Origin: JBLHZY01 sp047631555
GTDB lineage: Bacteria; Pseudomonadota; Alphaproteobacteria; Rhodobacterales; Rhodobacteraceae
Length of the DNA: 64,000 bases
Assembly: GCA_047631555.1 (NCBI GenBank)
Contig: JBLHZY010000001.1
Span: 806,001 to 870,000, forward strand
Direction of reading: 5' to 3'
Below the pieces are notes generated by a model, which made no database searches, was not told the DNA's origin, and saw only the letters and a program-made list of their open reading frames with translations. Positions 42,471-51,718 of the stretch are shown piece after piece. A program made the position numbers and the translations under genes. How positions within the stretch are numbered: the first letter of the stretch is position 1; every line of letters starts with the position of its first letter.

Positions 42471-45359
42471 TTAGCGCGTGAGCGACCACCAGCCTTTTTT
42501 CTTAGGCTTATCCGCATCATCCGCTTTTGGAGCGGGCGGCGCTTTGGCGGCTTGAGCCTTTGGCGCGGGGGCCTCGGCTTTTGCTTCGGCTTTGGCTGCT
42601 GGCGCTTTGGCCTTTGCAGCTTTGGGCGCGGCTTCGGCTGCTTCAGCTACTGGCGCTTCGGCCTCGGCGGGCTTTGGCTTAGCGCGAGAGGCGCGCGGTT
42701 TGCGCGGTTTGGGGGCGGGTTTTACCGCCGCCTCGCTTGCATCCGTTGCCAGTGTTGCATCGCTTGGCGCAGCCTCAGCGGCGGCGGCCTCTGCATCGGC
42801 CTTTTTCACCCGTGGTTTGCGCACGCGTTTGGGCTTTTCTGCGGCCGCTTCTGCTTCAGGCGCGGGTTCTGCTGCGGGCGCAGTTGCGACCTCGGCTTCG
42901 CCCTCTGGCGCGGCTTTTGGCTTGCGGGTTCTGGTCCGTTTGGGCTTGGGCGCGTCATCAGCGGCGGGCTCAACAGCAGGTTCTGCGGGCGCGGCCTCTG
43001 TTGGGGCGGCATCAGTTGTTGCCTCGCCAGTATCCTCGGACTTTTTGCGACCACGACCACCGCGCGAGCGGGTGCGTTTTGGCTTGGCGGGTTCTTCACC
43101 GTCAGCGGCGGGGGTATCTGATCCATCGGTTGCTTCAGCCGCGCCTTCGCCGTTTTCAGCATGGCCGTTTTCAGCGCCATTCTCACCGTTTTCACCATTG
43201 CCGTTCTTGCGACGACGACGACGGCGGCGGCGTTTGCGGGGCTGTTGATCGCCCTCTTCGCCCGAAGGCGCATCGCCTGAAATCTCGCCATTCACTTCGG
43301 CTTCGACCTTGGCCTCGATGGCCTCGTCCGCCGCAATAACCGCATCGTCAATCTCATCCATAAGCGAGCTGTCGACCGAGACAACGCCCGCCGTCGCTTC
43401 ACGCACAACACGGGTCGCGGTTTTGAACTTCTCGATGGAATAATCCGGCGAGATCAAGAACGGATCGGCCTCAAGACGCACGGCCATGCCATAACGCGCC
43501 TCGATATGGGCGATATGTTCGCGCTTGTTGTTGATCAGGAAGTTGATGATCGACACGGGCGCTTTGACCAGCACTTCGCGGGAACGACGGCGCGTGCCCT
43601 CTTCTTCGAGCGCACGAATGATTGTCAGAGCGAGGTTATCATCCGAGCGGATCAACCCGGTCCCGTGACAATGGTTGCAAGGTTGGGTCGTGGCTTCCAA
43701 CATGCCGGGGCGCAGGCGCTGGCGGCTCATCTCGAGCAGACCAAAGCCGGAAATACGGCCAACTTGGATACGCGCGCGGTCGGTTTTCAGCTTGTCTTTG
43801 AGCTTCTTTTCAACGGCGGCATTGTTGCGCCGCTCGTCCATATCGATGAAATCGATCACGATCAGACCGGCCAGATCGCGCAGACGCATTTGGCGGGCAA
43901 CTTCTTCGGCGGCCTCCAAATTGGTCTTGGTCGCGGTGTCCTCGATCGAGCCTTCTTTGGTGGCGCGGCCCGAGTTCACATCGACCGCAACAAGCGCTTC
44001 GGTGACATCAATCACGATATAGCCGCCCGAGCGCAGCTGCACTGTCGGGTTGAACATCGAGGCGAGGTAGCCCTCAACCTGAAAACGCGCAAACAGCGGC
44101 AGGCTTTCGGAGTAATTCTTCACGTTTTTCGCGTGTGACGGCATGATCATTTTCATGAAGTCTTTGGCGGTGCGATAGCCCGCTTCGCCTTCAACGATCA
44201 CTTCGTCGATGTCTTTGTTATAAAGATCGCGGATCGAGCGTTTGATCAGATCGCCTTCTTCATAGATTTTCGCCGGCGCGATGCTTTTCAGCGTCAGGGC
44301 GCGGATTTGCTCCCAGAGGCGCTGAAGATACTCGTAATCGCGGCCGATCTCGCTCTTGGTGCGCTGCGCGCCGGCGGTGCGAACAATCAGGCCCGCGCCT
44401 TCTGGAACTTCGATCTCTTGAGCGATTTCTTTAAGCTTCTTGCGGTCGGCGGCATTGGTGATCTTGCGGGAAATCCCGCCACCGCGCGCCGTGTTGGGCA
44501 TCAAAACGCAGTACCGGCCAGCGAGCGACAGGTAAGTCGTAAGCGCTGCGCCTTTATTGCCGCGCTCTTCTTTGACAACTTGGATCAAAAGGATCTGGCG
44601 AACCTTGACCACTTCTTGGATTTTGTATTTGCGCGGGCGCGGCTTGCGCACCTGACGGATTTCTTCCTGAACATCCTCATCAGCAACGGATTCGATATTC
44701 TCATCGCGGTCCGTGGCTTCAAGCTTGTCGTCGTCGTTCTCGTCGCTTGCGTCATCGCCCGCGTCGCCATCCTCTGCGGCCAAGGCAGCTTCAGCGCCCG
44801 CCTCAACAGCTGCGGCATCGTCATCCGCTGGCTCTTCGACCGGCGTCTCATGCACAGTAAACGCAGGCGATGTGCCCTCTTCCACTGTGTCCGAAGCGGC
44901 GGCTTGATCGCCATTCTCTTCGCCCAGATCAACAACATCCATCGCGCCAATCGCAGGTTCTTTGACCTCGATTGCATCGTCAGAAACTGTCTCTTCGGCC
45001 TTGGCACGGCCACGACCGCCGCGCGAACGGCGCCGCTTGGGCTTTTCTTCTTCGTCTTCCTGAGCCTTGGCATAGGCGCGCTCTTCGGCCATCAACGCTT
45101 CGCGGTCAGCGACCGGAATTTGATAATAATCAGGATGAATCTCTGAAAACGCGAGGAAACCGTGGCGATTGCCACCGTAATCCACGAAGGCCGCCTGAAG
45201 CGACGGCTCAACCCGCGTAACTTTTGCTAGATAGATATTGCCAGCATTCTGGCGTTTGTTTTCGGACTCAAAATCGAACTCTTCGACCTTGTTTCCATCA
45301 ACCACCACAACGCGCGTTTCTTCTGCGTGGGTGGCGTCGATAAGCATTTTCTTAGCCAT
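42471..45359 (-). CDS. rne: ribonuclease E/G family endoribonuclease
   Basis: 962 aa, the core enzyme of mRNA decay and rRNA/tRNA processing. N-terminal part: 'KKMLIDATHAEETRVVVVDG', an S1 domain split by an acidic/basic low-complexity insert (about residues 80-250), as is usual in alphaproteobacteria. The catalytic domain carries 'GLIVIDFIDMDERRN' (Mg-binding Asp) and the zinc link 'CNHCHGTG'. From about 640 the protein is a long Lys/Ala/Pro/Glu-rich disordered scaffold for degradosome partners. I chose ATG 45359; ATGs five codons up and five codons down are alternatives. Confidence 0.94.
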   Translation of the reverse strand: MAKKMLIDATHAEETRVVVVDGNKVEEFDFESENKRQNAGNIYLAKVTRVEPSLQAAFVDYGGNRHGFLAFSEIHPDYYQIPVADREALMAEERAYAKAQEDEEEKPKRRRSRGGRGRAKAEETVSDDAIEVKEPAIGAMDVVDLGEENGDQAAASDTVEEGTSPAFTVHETPVEEPADDDAAAVEAGAEAALAAEDGDAGDDASDENDDDKLEATDRDENIESVADEDVQEEIRQVRKPRPRKYKIQEVVKVRQILLIQVVKEERGNKGAALTTYLSLAGRYCVLMPNTARGGGISRKITNAADRKKLKEIAQEIEVPEGAGLIVRTAGAQRTKSEIGRDYEYLQRLWEQIRALTLKSIAPAKIYEEGDLIKRSIRDLYNKDIDEVIVEGEAGYRTAKDFMKMIMPSHAKNVKNYSESLPLFARFQVEGYLASMFNPTVQLRSGGYIVIDVTEALVAVDVNSGRATKEGSIEDTATKTNLEAAEEVARQMRLRDLAGLIVIDFIDMDERRNNAAVEKKLKDKLKTDRARIQVGRISGFGLLEMSRQRLRPGMLEATTQPCNHCHGTGLIRSDDNLALTIIRALEEEGTRRRSREVLVKAPVSIINFLINNKREHIAHIEARYGMAVRLEADPFLISPDYSIEKFKTATRVVREATAGVVSVDSSLMDEIDDAVIAADEAIEAKVEAEVNGEISGDAPSGEEGDQQPRKRRRRRRRRKNGNGENGENGAENGHAENGEGAAEATDGSDTPAADGEEPAKPKRTRSRGGRGRKKSEDTGEATTDAAPTEAAPAEPAVEPAADDAPKPKRTRTRKPKAAPEGEAEVATAPAAEPAPEAEAAAEKPKRVRKPRVKKADAEAAAAEAAPSDATLATDASEAAVKPAPKPRKPRASRAKPKPAEAEAPVAEAAEAAPKAAKAKAPAAKAEAKAEAPAPKAQAAKAPPAPKADDADKPKKKGWWSLTR

Positions 45360-45867
45360 GAAATCTCTCGGCATCGCACATCATTTGCGCGCCCCGGGGG
45401 GCCTGCTTTTAATGGGGGATGTTCTGTATGGGCGAATGAAGGCAGAGTCATGAGCATAAAGAGGGCATAAATGGCCCTTCCCCGCTCGTATAACTGCTCT
45501 GCGCGTTTCATCGCGTTTCTTCTCCGATGCTGCGAAACATAATCGCTTCAGCAGCACCCATTTAATGCCCGGCCAAATGAATTGAACTTCGAGCGTATTA
45601 CGTTGCCTTGCGGCACTATCGGTCTGGACCAGGGGGCGGCGGCGGCGCTTTTGCCTGCACGGGGCCTGTTGGCCAGCGAATCTTTACACCGGAACAAGGG
45701 CCATTGGGGCACTCTTCCGTCTCATGAACATAAAGGGGATGCAGGCGCGATTACAATGGGCAAAATCGCACGGGCTGCATATTAGCGCCCGTGCGGCCAT
45801 GGTCTTACGCGCAGGGAAACCGCGCAAATCCTGCGAAATTGCTCAACTTTTGCGTGTATTGGCCCGC
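45360..45867 (-). other. rne leader / intergenic region
   Basis: 508 bp without a convincing gene. On the minus strand it should hold the rne promoter and 5' UTR. A frame at 45227-45511 (94 codons, ATG behind GGAGAAG) runs out of frame into the rne start and might be a leader ORF. A short GC-rich inverted repeat (GCCCCCCGGGGC, about 45395-45406) lies close to the rne start. I cannot locate the promoter with confidence. Confidence 0.4.
45768..45794 (-). terminator. hairpin downstream of dctD, possible terminator
   Basis: Perfect 8-bp stem GCACGGGC / GCCCGTGC with an 11-base loop, 73 bp past the dctD stop. On the minus strand it is followed by GATTTTGCCC, a weak T-run. Confidence 0.45.
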
Positions 45868-47202
45868 TTAGAGATAATCCGAACGGGTCAAATTATATTT
45901 CGCCATTTTCTCATTGAGTGTGCGGCGCGGCAGGCAAAGCTCTTCCATCACGTTCACAATCGAGCCTTTGTGGCGGCGCATCGTGTTGTCGATCAGCATC
46001 CGCTCAAAGGCCTCAACGTATTCCTTAAGCGGTTTGCCCTCGGTCGTCATCGTGGCGGAATCCTCGTCGCTTTCGGCCATAAGCAGCGAGGCGATCGAGC
46101 CAGAACCGCGGCGATTTTGCAAAACCGCGCGCTCTGCGACATTGATCAACTGGCGGATATTGCCCGGCCATGGCGCTTGCAGCAATTGCGCCGCTTCTTG
46201 GGCGCTGATCTCTGGCGCGTCGCAGCCATATTCATCCGAGAATTGCTCAGAAAGCCGGGTGAACAGCGTCAAGATATCCTCGCCGCGCATCCGCAACGGC
46301 GGCAATGTGATCTTCATCGCGGCAAGGCGGTAAAACAGATCCGGGCGCAGCGCGTCTTCGCAGGTCTTGCCCTGCTCTTGCAGATTACAGATCGCGATGA
46401 TGCGGGTTTCGGGCGGCGTGCCTTGTTCGTTGATCCAGGTCAGAAGGCGCGCCTGAAGCGGCATCGGCAGCGCCTCGATCCCTTCCAAAACAAGCGTGCC
46501 GCCGCGCGCTTCCTCAATCAAGGGCATCAGCGAGCCGCCATCATCCATCGGGCCAAACAGACGCTTGCCAAGGGTATCTTCCTCATGGCCCGCGCAGGAG
46601 AACACCACGAATTTGCGCCCCGGCCGCGCGCCAACCGCATGCAGCGCATGCGCCGCCAAGGTCTTGCCCGTGCCGGTTTCGCCGTCGATCAACACATGCC
46701 CATCGGCTTGCCCCAGATCGAGGATATCTTCGCGCAGCCGCTCCATCACCGGGCTTGAGCCGATCAGCTTTTTCATCAAGCCAGAGCCATCCGAAAGCTC
46801 GCGGCGCAAAGCGCGGTTATCAAGGGTGAGGCGGCGATTGGCGGTCGCCTTTTTGGCAAGCTCGGTCATCCGGTCCGGGTTGAACGGCTTCTCTAAGAAA
46901 TCATAGGCCCCGACCCGCATCGCCTCGACCGCCATCGGAACATCGCCGTGGCCTGTGATCATGATCACCGGCAAAGTGCTGTCCACCGACATCAGCTTTT
47001 TGAGAAATTGCATCCCGTCCATGCCGGGCATTTTGATGTCCGAGACAACAACGCCGGGATAATCGGTCCCCAGTGATTTGAGCGCATCCTCAGCGCTGGC
47101 AAATGTCTCTGTGTCAAAACCCGAAAGCGCGAGCCATTGGCTGATGGATTGGCGCATGTCCTGCTCATCATCCACAATCGCGATTTTCATTGCTGTCGCC
47201 AT
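45868..47202 (-). CDS. dctD: DctD-type response regulator (NtrC family) lacking the GAFTGA loop
   Basis: 444 aa. Receiver domain with phospho-acceptor D55 in 'VVVSDIKMPG', then an AAA+ domain with Walker A 'GETGTGKT', and a C-terminal Fis-type helix-turn-helix ('HKGSIVNVMEELCLPRRTLNEKM'). The sigma-54 contact motif GAFTGA is missing: 'LFGPMDDGGSLMPLIEEARGG' stands where 'LFGHEKGAFTGA' is expected. The Walker B region reads 'TLVLEGIE' instead of 'TLFLDEIG'. It may act with sigma-70, as NtrC of Rhodobacter capsulatus does. It is 18 bp downstream of dctB, its likely kinase, and would control C4-dicarboxylate uptake genes, none of which are in the window. Confidence 0.86.
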   Translation of the reverse strand: MATAMKIAIVDDEQDMRQSISQWLALSGFDTETFASAEDALKSLGTDYPGVVVSDIKMPGMDGMQFLKKLMSVDSTLPVIMITGHGDVPMAVEAMRVGAYDFLEKPFNPDRMTELAKKATANRRLTLDNRALRRELSDGSGLMKKLIGSSPVMERLREDILDLGQADGHVLIDGETGTGKTLAAHALHAVGARPGRKFVVFSCAGHEEDTLGKRLFGPMDDGGSLMPLIEEARGGTLVLEGIEALPMPLQARLLTWINEQGTPPETRIIAICNLQEQGKTCEDALRPDLFYRLAAMKITLPPLRMRGEDILTLFTRLSEQFSDEYGCDAPEISAQEAAQLLQAPWPGNIRQLINVAERAVLQNRRGSGSIASLLMAESDEDSATMTTEGKPLKEYVEAFERMLIDNTMRRHKGSIVNVMEELCLPRRTLNEKMAKYNLTRSDYL

Positions 47203-47220
47203 GTTAGCACCCGCTCTCTT

Positions 47221-48981
47221 CTATTCCGCAGCTTCAGCTGCCTGATCTAATATGGGAAGCGAAACTTCAAATACAGCCCCGCCGCCGCGCCCATTGCGCG
47301 CCGTTAACCTTCCCCCTAGGTCGTTGACGATGCCCGAGGAAATGGCAAGCCCCAGCCCAACGCCGTCGCCGGGCGCCTTTGTGGTGTAAAACGGCTCAAA
47401 AAGCGCCTCAAGATCGTCAATCCCGCCGCCATTATCGCGCACCGAAATCATCGCCCGCTCGCCCCCGGTTACGAGGATTTCAACGGAGGGGTTTTCAACC
47501 GATTTGGTCGCATCCAGCGCGTTGCGCATCAGATTGATCAAGACCTGCTCAAGGCGCATCCGATCGCCCATAATCAAGACCGGTTCGCGCGGCATGGTGC
47601 GAATAATCTCGACCTCGCGGCGCTTGAGTTGCGGCTCCATCATCGAGAGCGCGGCATTCACCGAACCCCTTATATCTATGGGCTCAAACGCATCTGACCC
47701 CTTGCGCGCATAGCTCTTAAGCTGCTTGGTGATCGCCCCCATCCGCTCGATCAAATCATCGATCCGCTGAAAGGAAGAAAGCGCCTCTTCGGGCCGCTTA
47801 CGGGTCAGCAAAAGCCGCGCCCCGGCAAGGTAGGTTTTCATCGCGGCAAGGGGCTGATTGAGCTCATGCGAAACCGCCGCCGACATCTCGCCAAGAGCGG
47901 CCAGTTTGGAGCTTTGCGCAAGGGTCTGTTCGGCGACTTGCAGGTTCTTTTCGGCCTTCTCACGCTCGGCAATTTCCCGCTGTAGGGCGGCGTTAAGCTG
48001 GCGAAGGTCCGCCGATTCCTGCTCAAAGAGACCCGCGCGCGAAACCGCCCGCCGCGAGGTCAGATAAAAGATGCCCGCGAGCAGGATCGCAAAGCCCATG
48101 ATCTCAAGCGCCAGCACGCCATTCACCCGCTCGCGCACCGAGCCATAGGTGGTAAATGAGGTCATCCGCCAGCCGCGAAACGGAACCCGCGTCTCCATCC
48201 GCATCACCGCTTCACCGCTCAAGTAAGCATCCGCCGGAAGCGCCGTCCAATCCGCAGTCAACCGCAGCGCGCGCGCAATCGCCGAAGGAACAGAGCGCAG
48301 GGCAAGCGCCTCGCCCTCGGTCTTCCCGCGCCAACGCGGCTCGGTCGAGAGGATCACAATCCCTTCGGTATTGGTCACCACAACCGCATCCGAAATCCCC
48401 GACCAGCTTTGCTCAAACTTGCGCAGATCAACCTCAACAACAATGACCCCGGCCAAAGTCCCGCCGACCTCGATCTTGCGCGAATAGGTAAAATCATAGG
48501 CGCCATTTTCGCGAAGCACCGTCTGGAAAATCGTATCACTCGAGCGCAGCGCCTCGATGAAATAGGACGTTTGGCGCTGGGTCTCGCCGATCACAGCGCG
48601 GTCCGTCGCCGCCACAACCCGCCCGGTTTCATCGAGCAACAGGATCGAGGCGGCGCCGATCTCCTCTACATAGGAAATCAGCCGCTGCGAGCTTTGGGTA
48701 AAATCGTCTGAATTGAGCGCGCCGATCAAAGAGGGATCGCGCGACAGCAACAGCGGCACAATCGAATTGCGTTGCAGCTCGCTCATCAAATTGCCCGAAT
48801 AAAGCGCTTGGCGCACCTCGGCCCGGTTGCGGGTCGAGATCGTATAACGCTCGGTAAGCAATTGATTTGTAATCCAAACAATCGCAATCGCAGCGACAAC
48901 AAAACAAGCAACCGCCAAGCGCCCCGCCCATGTGAGCGTGCGCAGATTTCCGCTATCCGAAAGAGCAGCACCTTCGTTCAT
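47221..48981 (-). CDS. dctB: sensor histidine kinase, DctB type
   Basis: 586 aa. Topology: TM1 (~18-40), a large periplasmic double-PAS/CACHE sensor, TM2 (~290-310), coiled coil, then the kinase core. H-box 'AAVSHELNQPLAAM', N-box 'NLMRNALDA', G1 'DNGGGI', F-box 'FEPFYTTK', G2 'GVGLGLAIS'. This is the class of DctB, which senses periplasmic C4-dicarboxylates. The response regulator follows in the same operon. The ligand is inferred from family and partner. Confidence 0.9.
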   Translation of the reverse strand: MNEGAALSDSGNLRTLTWAGRLAVACFVVAAIAIVWITNQLLTERYTISTRNRAEVRQALYSGNLMSELQRNSIVPLLLSRDPSLIGALNSDDFTQSSQRLISYVEEIGAASILLLDETGRVVAATDRAVIGETQRQTSYFIEALRSSDTIFQTVLRENGAYDFTYSRKIEVGGTLAGVIVVEVDLRKFEQSWSGISDAVVVTNTEGIVILSTEPRWRGKTEGEALALRSVPSAIARALRLTADWTALPADAYLSGEAVMRMETRVPFRGWRMTSFTTYGSVRERVNGVLALEIMGFAILLAGIFYLTSRRAVSRAGLFEQESADLRQLNAALQREIAEREKAEKNLQVAEQTLAQSSKLAALGEMSAAVSHELNQPLAAMKTYLAGARLLLTRKRPEEALSSFQRIDDLIERMGAITKQLKSYARKGSDAFEPIDIRGSVNAALSMMEPQLKRREVEIIRTMPREPVLIMGDRMRLEQVLINLMRNALDATKSVENPSVEILVTGGERAMISVRDNGGGIDDLEALFEPFYTTKAPGDGVGLGLAISSGIVNDLGGRLTARNGRGGGAVFEVSLPILDQAAEAAE

Positions 48982-49156
48982 GCGCGCAGGATACGCGCCC
49001 TAAGACGCCGCCTCAAGCGCGAGATTGCGATATGCAGCGGGAATTCGCCGCCGCGAAGACAAAGCGGCCTGCGCCTTCGCGGCCAAACGCCAAGGCAAAA
49101 GCGCAAAGCCTAGGCCGCGCCACGCGCCCTGCCCGCGCGCAATTGATTTCAAAGGC

Positions 49157-49825
49157 TTAGGCCGGGATCAGCGCCGCCGACAGCGAGGCAAAGAAGGCCG
49201 CCCCATCGGTATTGCCATGCGCGGCTTCACAAGCGCGCTCGGGATGCGGCATCATCCCCAAAACCCGGCGATTTTCGCTAAGGATGCCCGCAATATCGCG
49301 CGCCGATCCATTGGGATTGTCGCTATAGGTAAAGGCGATGCGATCCTCTGCGGCGAGCGCGTCTAAAACGGCCGCATCGGCGGTATAATTGCCATCGTGA
49401 TGGGCAATCGGGATGTTGATTTCAGCGCCCTTGGCATAGCCGGAGGTAAAATCGCTCGCCGTGGTTGCGACCCGCAGCCCCACCGTGCGGCAGATGTATT
49501 TCAGCCCCGCATTGCGCAGCAAAGCACCGGGCAGGATTTTCGCCTCTGTGAGGACCTGAAACCCGTTGCAAACCCCAAGCGCATAGCCGCCGCGCGCCAC
49601 ATGCGCTTTGAGCGCTTGGGTGATCGGCGAGTTGGCCGCAATCGCCCCGCAGCGCAGGTAGTCCCCATAAGAAAAGCCGCCCGGAACCCCAACGATATCA
49701 ATCCCTTGGGGCAGTTCGCTTTCCTTGTGCCAGACCATCGTGACATCCGCCCCTGCCCGCTCAAAGGCCACAGCCATATCGCGATCACAGTTGGATCCGG
49801 GGAAGACAAGAACAGCGGCTTTCAT
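49157..49825 (-). CDS. purQ: phosphoribosylformylglycinamidine synthase, glutaminase subunit
   Basis: 222 aa class I glutamine amidotransferase that feeds ammonia to PurL in purine synthesis. Nucleophile C86 is in 'LGVCNGFQVL'; N-terminal 'AVLVFPGSNCDRDM' and 'GVPGGFSYGDYLRCG' are PurQ-specific. The catalytic His lies in 'GMMPHPERA'. purS and purC, its usual neighbours, are 3.2 kb upstream on the same strand with unrelated genes between. It starts 12 bp after the alcohol dehydrogenase. Confidence 0.95.
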   Translation of the reverse strand: MKAAVLVFPGSNCDRDMAVAFERAGADVTMVWHKESELPQGIDIVGVPGGFSYGDYLRCGAIAANSPITQALKAHVARGGYALGVCNGFQVLTEAKILPGALLRNAGLKYICRTVGLRVATTASDFTSGYAKGAEINIPIAHHDGNYTADAAVLDALAAEDRIAFTYSDNPNGSARDIAGILSENRRVLGMMPHPERACEAAHGNTDGAAFFASLSAALIPA

Positions 49826-49837
49826 TGGGGCAGCTCC

Positions 49838-50875
49838 CTAGCTGGTAAAATCAGTGATCACCGCCACGCCGGGAGGGGTTGGACCATTGAACATGGCCAG
49901 CTCCGCGCCCGTCTGTGAAAGCGGCACTTCGCGTGCGATCAAGGGCGACATATCGACAGAACCAGAGGTGATCAAGCCCAGAAGGCTCGGATAGCGCCAG
50001 CTGGGCATGCCGCGCGTGCCAAAAAGCGCAAGATTGCCCTGATAAACGGCCGACATATTGATATCCATATGCGCTGTGTGGCCCACAGGCATCCCGACCT
50101 GAACATGCCGGCCCAAGGGGCGCAGGCATTCAATTGAGGCATTGGTCGTTGCCGGAATGCCAAGCGCCTCGACAGAGACATGCGCGCCGCCGCCTGTCAG
50201 CTCTTTGATCTTCTCCGCCGCGCCGCCATCCGCGGCATTAACGGCCAAATCCATCCCCAAAGAGAGCGCGTGATCGAGCTTTTCCTGCACGATATCAACG
50301 ACGATCACATGCGCGCCCATGGCCTTGCCTAAGATTGCCGCCGAAAGCCCGATCCCGCCTGTGCCATGCACGGCCAGCCATTCACCGGGCTGCAAGGCTG
50401 CGCGCCCCGTCAGCGCATGCCAGCTCGTTGTCACCCGGCAGCCAAGCCCCGCCGCGACCGTCGCAGAGAGCTGCTCTGGCAAACGCGCAAGGTTGTGATC
50501 AAGCGGCACCGCGACATATTCGGCAAAAGCGCCCGGCTCAAGAAAGCCCGGAAGGCGCTGATTTGGGCAGGTGTTTTGATGGCCCGACTGGCAGCTTGGG
50601 CAGGTGCCACAGGCAAGGATAAAGGGCGCGACAAGCGTATCGCCAACCTTCCAGCTGGACGCAGGCCCCGCTTCAATCACTTCGCCGCAATATTCATGCC
50701 CGCCGATCTGCCCCGGTTTGACGCGGGGATGCTCGCCCGTCCAGCCATGCCAATCAGAGCGGCAGATGCCACAGGCATGCACTTTGAGAACAACGCCATC
50801 CTTGGGGCATTCCGGATCAGCGACCTCTTCAATCGACAGATCCTTGTTGTATTCTCTCAAAACGGCTGCGCGCAT
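49838..50875 (-). CDS. zinc-dependent alcohol dehydrogenase family protein
   Basis: 345 aa medium-chain dehydrogenase. Catalytic zinc region 'HACGICRSDWHGWTG' and 'GGHEYCGEV'; structural-zinc cysteines in 'CGTCPSCQSGHQNTC'; Rossmann motif 'GTGGIGLSAAILGKAMGA'. It oxidises an unknown alcohol with NAD(P). It is transcribed toward purQ with a 12-bp gap, an unusual partner. Confidence 0.9.
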   Translation of the reverse strand: MRAAVLREYNKDLSIEEVADPECPKDGVVLKVHACGICRSDWHGWTGEHPRVKPGQIGGHEYCGEVIEAGPASSWKVGDTLVAPFILACGTCPSCQSGHQNTCPNQRLPGFLEPGAFAEYVAVPLDHNLARLPEQLSATVAAGLGCRVTTSWHALTGRAALQPGEWLAVHGTGGIGLSAAILGKAMGAHVIVVDIVQEKLDHALSLGMDLAVNAADGGAAEKIKELTGGGAHVSVEALGIPATTNASIECLRPLGRHVQVGMPVGHTAHMDINMSAVYQGNLALFGTRGMPSWRYPSLLGLITSGSVDMSPLIAREVPLSQTGAELAMFNGPTPPGVAVITDFTS

Positions 50876-51035
50876 GGTCTTCTCCCAACGAAATTCAATT
50901 TCGCACCAATTGAGGGGATGCGCGTCGCAGGGTCAAGTGGATTGCGGGCTGGTGGTTGAAATAGCAGCGTCGGGCTGGATCGCGCCGATGAATTGAGTAT
51001 TTGTGCCAAGAAAAAGCAGGCGACTGCACGCCCTA

Positions 51036-51101
51036 TTAAGCGGCCTTTAGCGCAGCACGGATGTATTTTGCAGCGGATCGATAGTGGCTTGGCCCGGCAG
51101 C
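51036..51101 (-). pseudogene. severed C-terminus of the ClbS/DfsB-like gene
   Basis: Twenty-one sense codons after the TAA encode AAGPSHYRSAAKYIRAALKA and one further Ala, then a second TAA (51036-51038). These residues match the normal C-terminal helix of the family, in frame with no gap. A single GAA-to-TAA change explains the break. Confidence 0.78.
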
Positions 51102-51527
51102 TTACGCCCAGCGACCGGGTGTCCATTTGTTATTGGCGCCTTTCATCGGGCCGCCATAGAGCGCGTCTTGGGGTGTGTTTTTGAGGAAGGCAATGAGGGC
51201 ATTGTGGTTGGCCTGTAGGGCGTCTTTTGCGGCCGACCAGTCAACACTGGCTTGGGATTTTCGCAGGTCTGCATTGTAGCGTTTTAGGTCGTTCCATTTG
51301 TAGCCTTCGGCGGGGAAATACACCGGTTTTGCGGCGAGGCCATCGGCATACCAGTTCATGAACAGCGTGATCCAGTGGGCGCGGTGGGCGATGACATCTT
51401 TGATCGAGGTGTCTTCGGCGCGCTTTTGCATCGCGAACTCTGCTTTGATCGGGGCGATGAGTTTGAGCAGTTTGGCGTATTCTTTTTCGCTGATCTCGAG
51501 CAGCGCGGCTTTGGTTGTTGCGGCCAT
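51102..51527 (-). CDS. ClbS/DfsB-family four-helix protein, cut short by an in-frame stop
   Basis: 141 aa of a protein usually about 165 aa long. The family covers ClbS (colibactin self-protection) and relatives within the DinB fold; the role here is unknown. 'HRAHWITLFMNWYADG' and 'GPMKGANNKWTPGRWA' match well. The frame ends at TAA (51102-51104) where the family continues with Glu (GRWAEAAG...). After the stop the same frame reads on with the expected residues (see 51036-51101). This is a nonsense mutation or a base error. Start ATG 51527 has AGGATC-like spacing and a family-like N-terminus. Divergent from the MerR-controlled operon. Confidence 0.82.
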   Translation of the reverse strand: MAATTKAALLEISEKEYAKLLKLIAPIKAEFAMQKRAEDTSIKDVIAHRAHWITLFMNWYADGLAAKPVYFPAEGYKWNDLKRYNADLRKSQASVDWSAAKDALQANHNALIAFLKNTPQDALYGGPMKGANNKWTPGRWA

Positions 51528-51535
51528 GGTTTGAT

Positions 51536-51556
51536 CCTCCCGATGGGGATATTTTG
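51536..51556 (+). repeat. diverged Rhodobacteraceae intergenic repeat
   Basis: CCTCCCGATGGGGATATTTT resembles CCTCCGGCGGGGATATTTG. It lies just upstream of the ClbS-like start. Confidence 0.4.
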
Positions 51557-51656
51557 ACGGGTTTGGCGCGGGGGCGCATTGCTTTGGATCAAGGGGCGCG
51601 GCGTTGAAGTGTTTGAAGGGGCATTCGATCGTTGCGCGGGGCGCGTATTAAAGCGC

Positions 51657-51687
51657 TTGACTTGAACCATGGTTCAACCGCTATCGA
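51657..51687 (+). promoter_or_regulatory. MerR-family promoter with palindromic operator
   Basis: -35 TTGACT (51657-51662), 19-bp spacer (51663-51681), -10 TATCGA (51682-51687). The perfect 16-bp palindrome TTGAACCATGGTTCAA covers 51662-51677. The long spacer is the hallmark of MerR-activated promoters. The operator differs from the copper-type sites at 8.7 kb, so a different regulator, most likely the MerR protein of this operon, should act here. Confidence 0.8.
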
Positions 51688-51718
51688 GAGCGTCATCTGA
51701 TGAAATAGGAGACCTATC

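Noticed and set aside
45724..46758. 344-codon plus-strand frame starting in the rne/dctD spacer
   Set aside because: Runs antisense into dctD; no ribosome-binding site and low-complexity product.
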